Assembly: GCA_000482145.1 (NCBI GenBank)
Contig: AUXH01000229.1
Span: forward strand, 1 to 26,894
DNA: 26,894 bases
Reading direction: 5' to 3'
Origin: Strigomonas culicis
Taxonomy: Eukaryota > Euglenozoa > Kinetoplastea > Trypanosomatida > Trypanosomatidae
Each line of letters begins with the position of its first letter. Position 1 is the first letter of the stretch. The position numbers were made by a program, and so were the translations under genes. This document shows positions 26,583 through 26,894 of this stretch, in pieces. Below the pieces are notes generated by a model. It made no database searches, was not told where the DNA came from, and saw only the letters and a program-made list of their open reading frames with translations.

Positions 26583-26894
26583 TATCTTTTTTTTTTAAAG
26601 GAGATTTTTTTTTTGATTAAAAAGATTTAGTTATTATTCACTGTCACCTTGAGTAGCTCGTGGTAATGATAGTTTATATATGATGATGATGGAGATTAAA
26701 ACGAATACACGTAATAAAACTGCATGTTGGGAATGATAAAGAAAAAGAGAGAAGAAGAGAGAAGCGAGAAGAAGAAAAAACGGTTGAATGGCGATCCGTC
26801 AGGAGACATGAACATCTTTTTTCTTCTCTTCTTTTACATACTTGTTAGTGTTTTCTTTTTTGAATTCGTTTATAGAAATATATATATATATATA
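26583..26894. other. AT-rich 5' flank of the array within this window
   Basis: This has the leader and splice signal of the first elongase gene and an (AT)n run reaching the window edge (26879-26894). No coding region was seen on either strand. Confidence 0.6.
26720..26785 (-). promoter_or_regulatory. Candidate trans-splice acceptor for the elongase at 25725-26582
   Basis: A long pyrimidine-rich tract on the minus strand (26785 to 26737) is followed by ATGCAG with the AG at 26721-26720. The 5' UTR would be about 137 bases. Confidence 0.5.

Noticed and set aside
1..26894. Genome-wide stop-codon reassignment as in Blastocrithidia
   Set aside because: TGA, TAA and TAG all serve as apparent ends here, and the long genes have no internal stops apart from the TAGs near 1205-1267. 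A local explanation fits better.
1..26894. tRNA, snoRNA or rRNA genes in the spacers
   Set aside because: No cloverleaf, A/B-box pair or recognisable rRNA segment was seen by eye. A covariance-model scan would be needed to exclude small snoRNAs.

Overview
This window looks like nuclear DNA of a trypanosomatid (Kinetoplastea). Thirteen intronless protein genes lie one after another on the minus strand, with no strand switch. They are separated by AT-rich spacers full of poly-A/T, (AT)n, (GA)n and (CA)n. The coding DNA is mostly GC-rich with GC-rich third codon positions. Most starts have a polypyrimidine run followed by an AG upstream on the coding strand, the usual layout for spliced-leader trans-splicing in a polycistronic unit. 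The species cannot be told from the sequence. No tRNA, rRNA, transposon or CRISPR was found.

In transcription order (right to left): two tandem fatty-acid elongases (25725-26582 and 23519-24382), an LSD1-type zinc-finger protein (21897-22691), a disordered probably cytoskeletal protein (19818-21350), a probable mitochondrial protein (17950-19335), a SpoU-type RNA 2'-O-methyltransferase (16368-17684), a large unknown protein whose frame is broken (12857-15981), a LYR-motif protein (12237-12593), the U3 snoRNP WD40 protein UTP12 (8478-11870), an ADCK2-like ABC1 atypical kinase (6040-7953), two single-pass type I membrane proteins (3620-5509 and 1265-2533), and the 5' part of a multi-pass membrane protein cut by the window edge (1-298).

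The genes share no obvious pathway, as is normal for a kinetoplastid unit. Local themes are mitochondrial proteins (LYR, ABC1 kinase, probably 17950-19335), RNA modification and ribosome biogenesis (SpoU, UTP12), and ER lipid elongation (the elongase pair).

Two observations stand out. In the membrane-protein gene at 1265-2533 the reading frame goes on past its TAG for about 330 bases with a coding-like third-position GC bias, crossing a second in-frame TAG. This suggests readthrough, recoding or a decayed 3' end. In the large unknown gene the frame shifts inside a (GC)7G run at 13585-13599, which suggests a slipped dinucleotide, an assembly error or a frameshifted allele.
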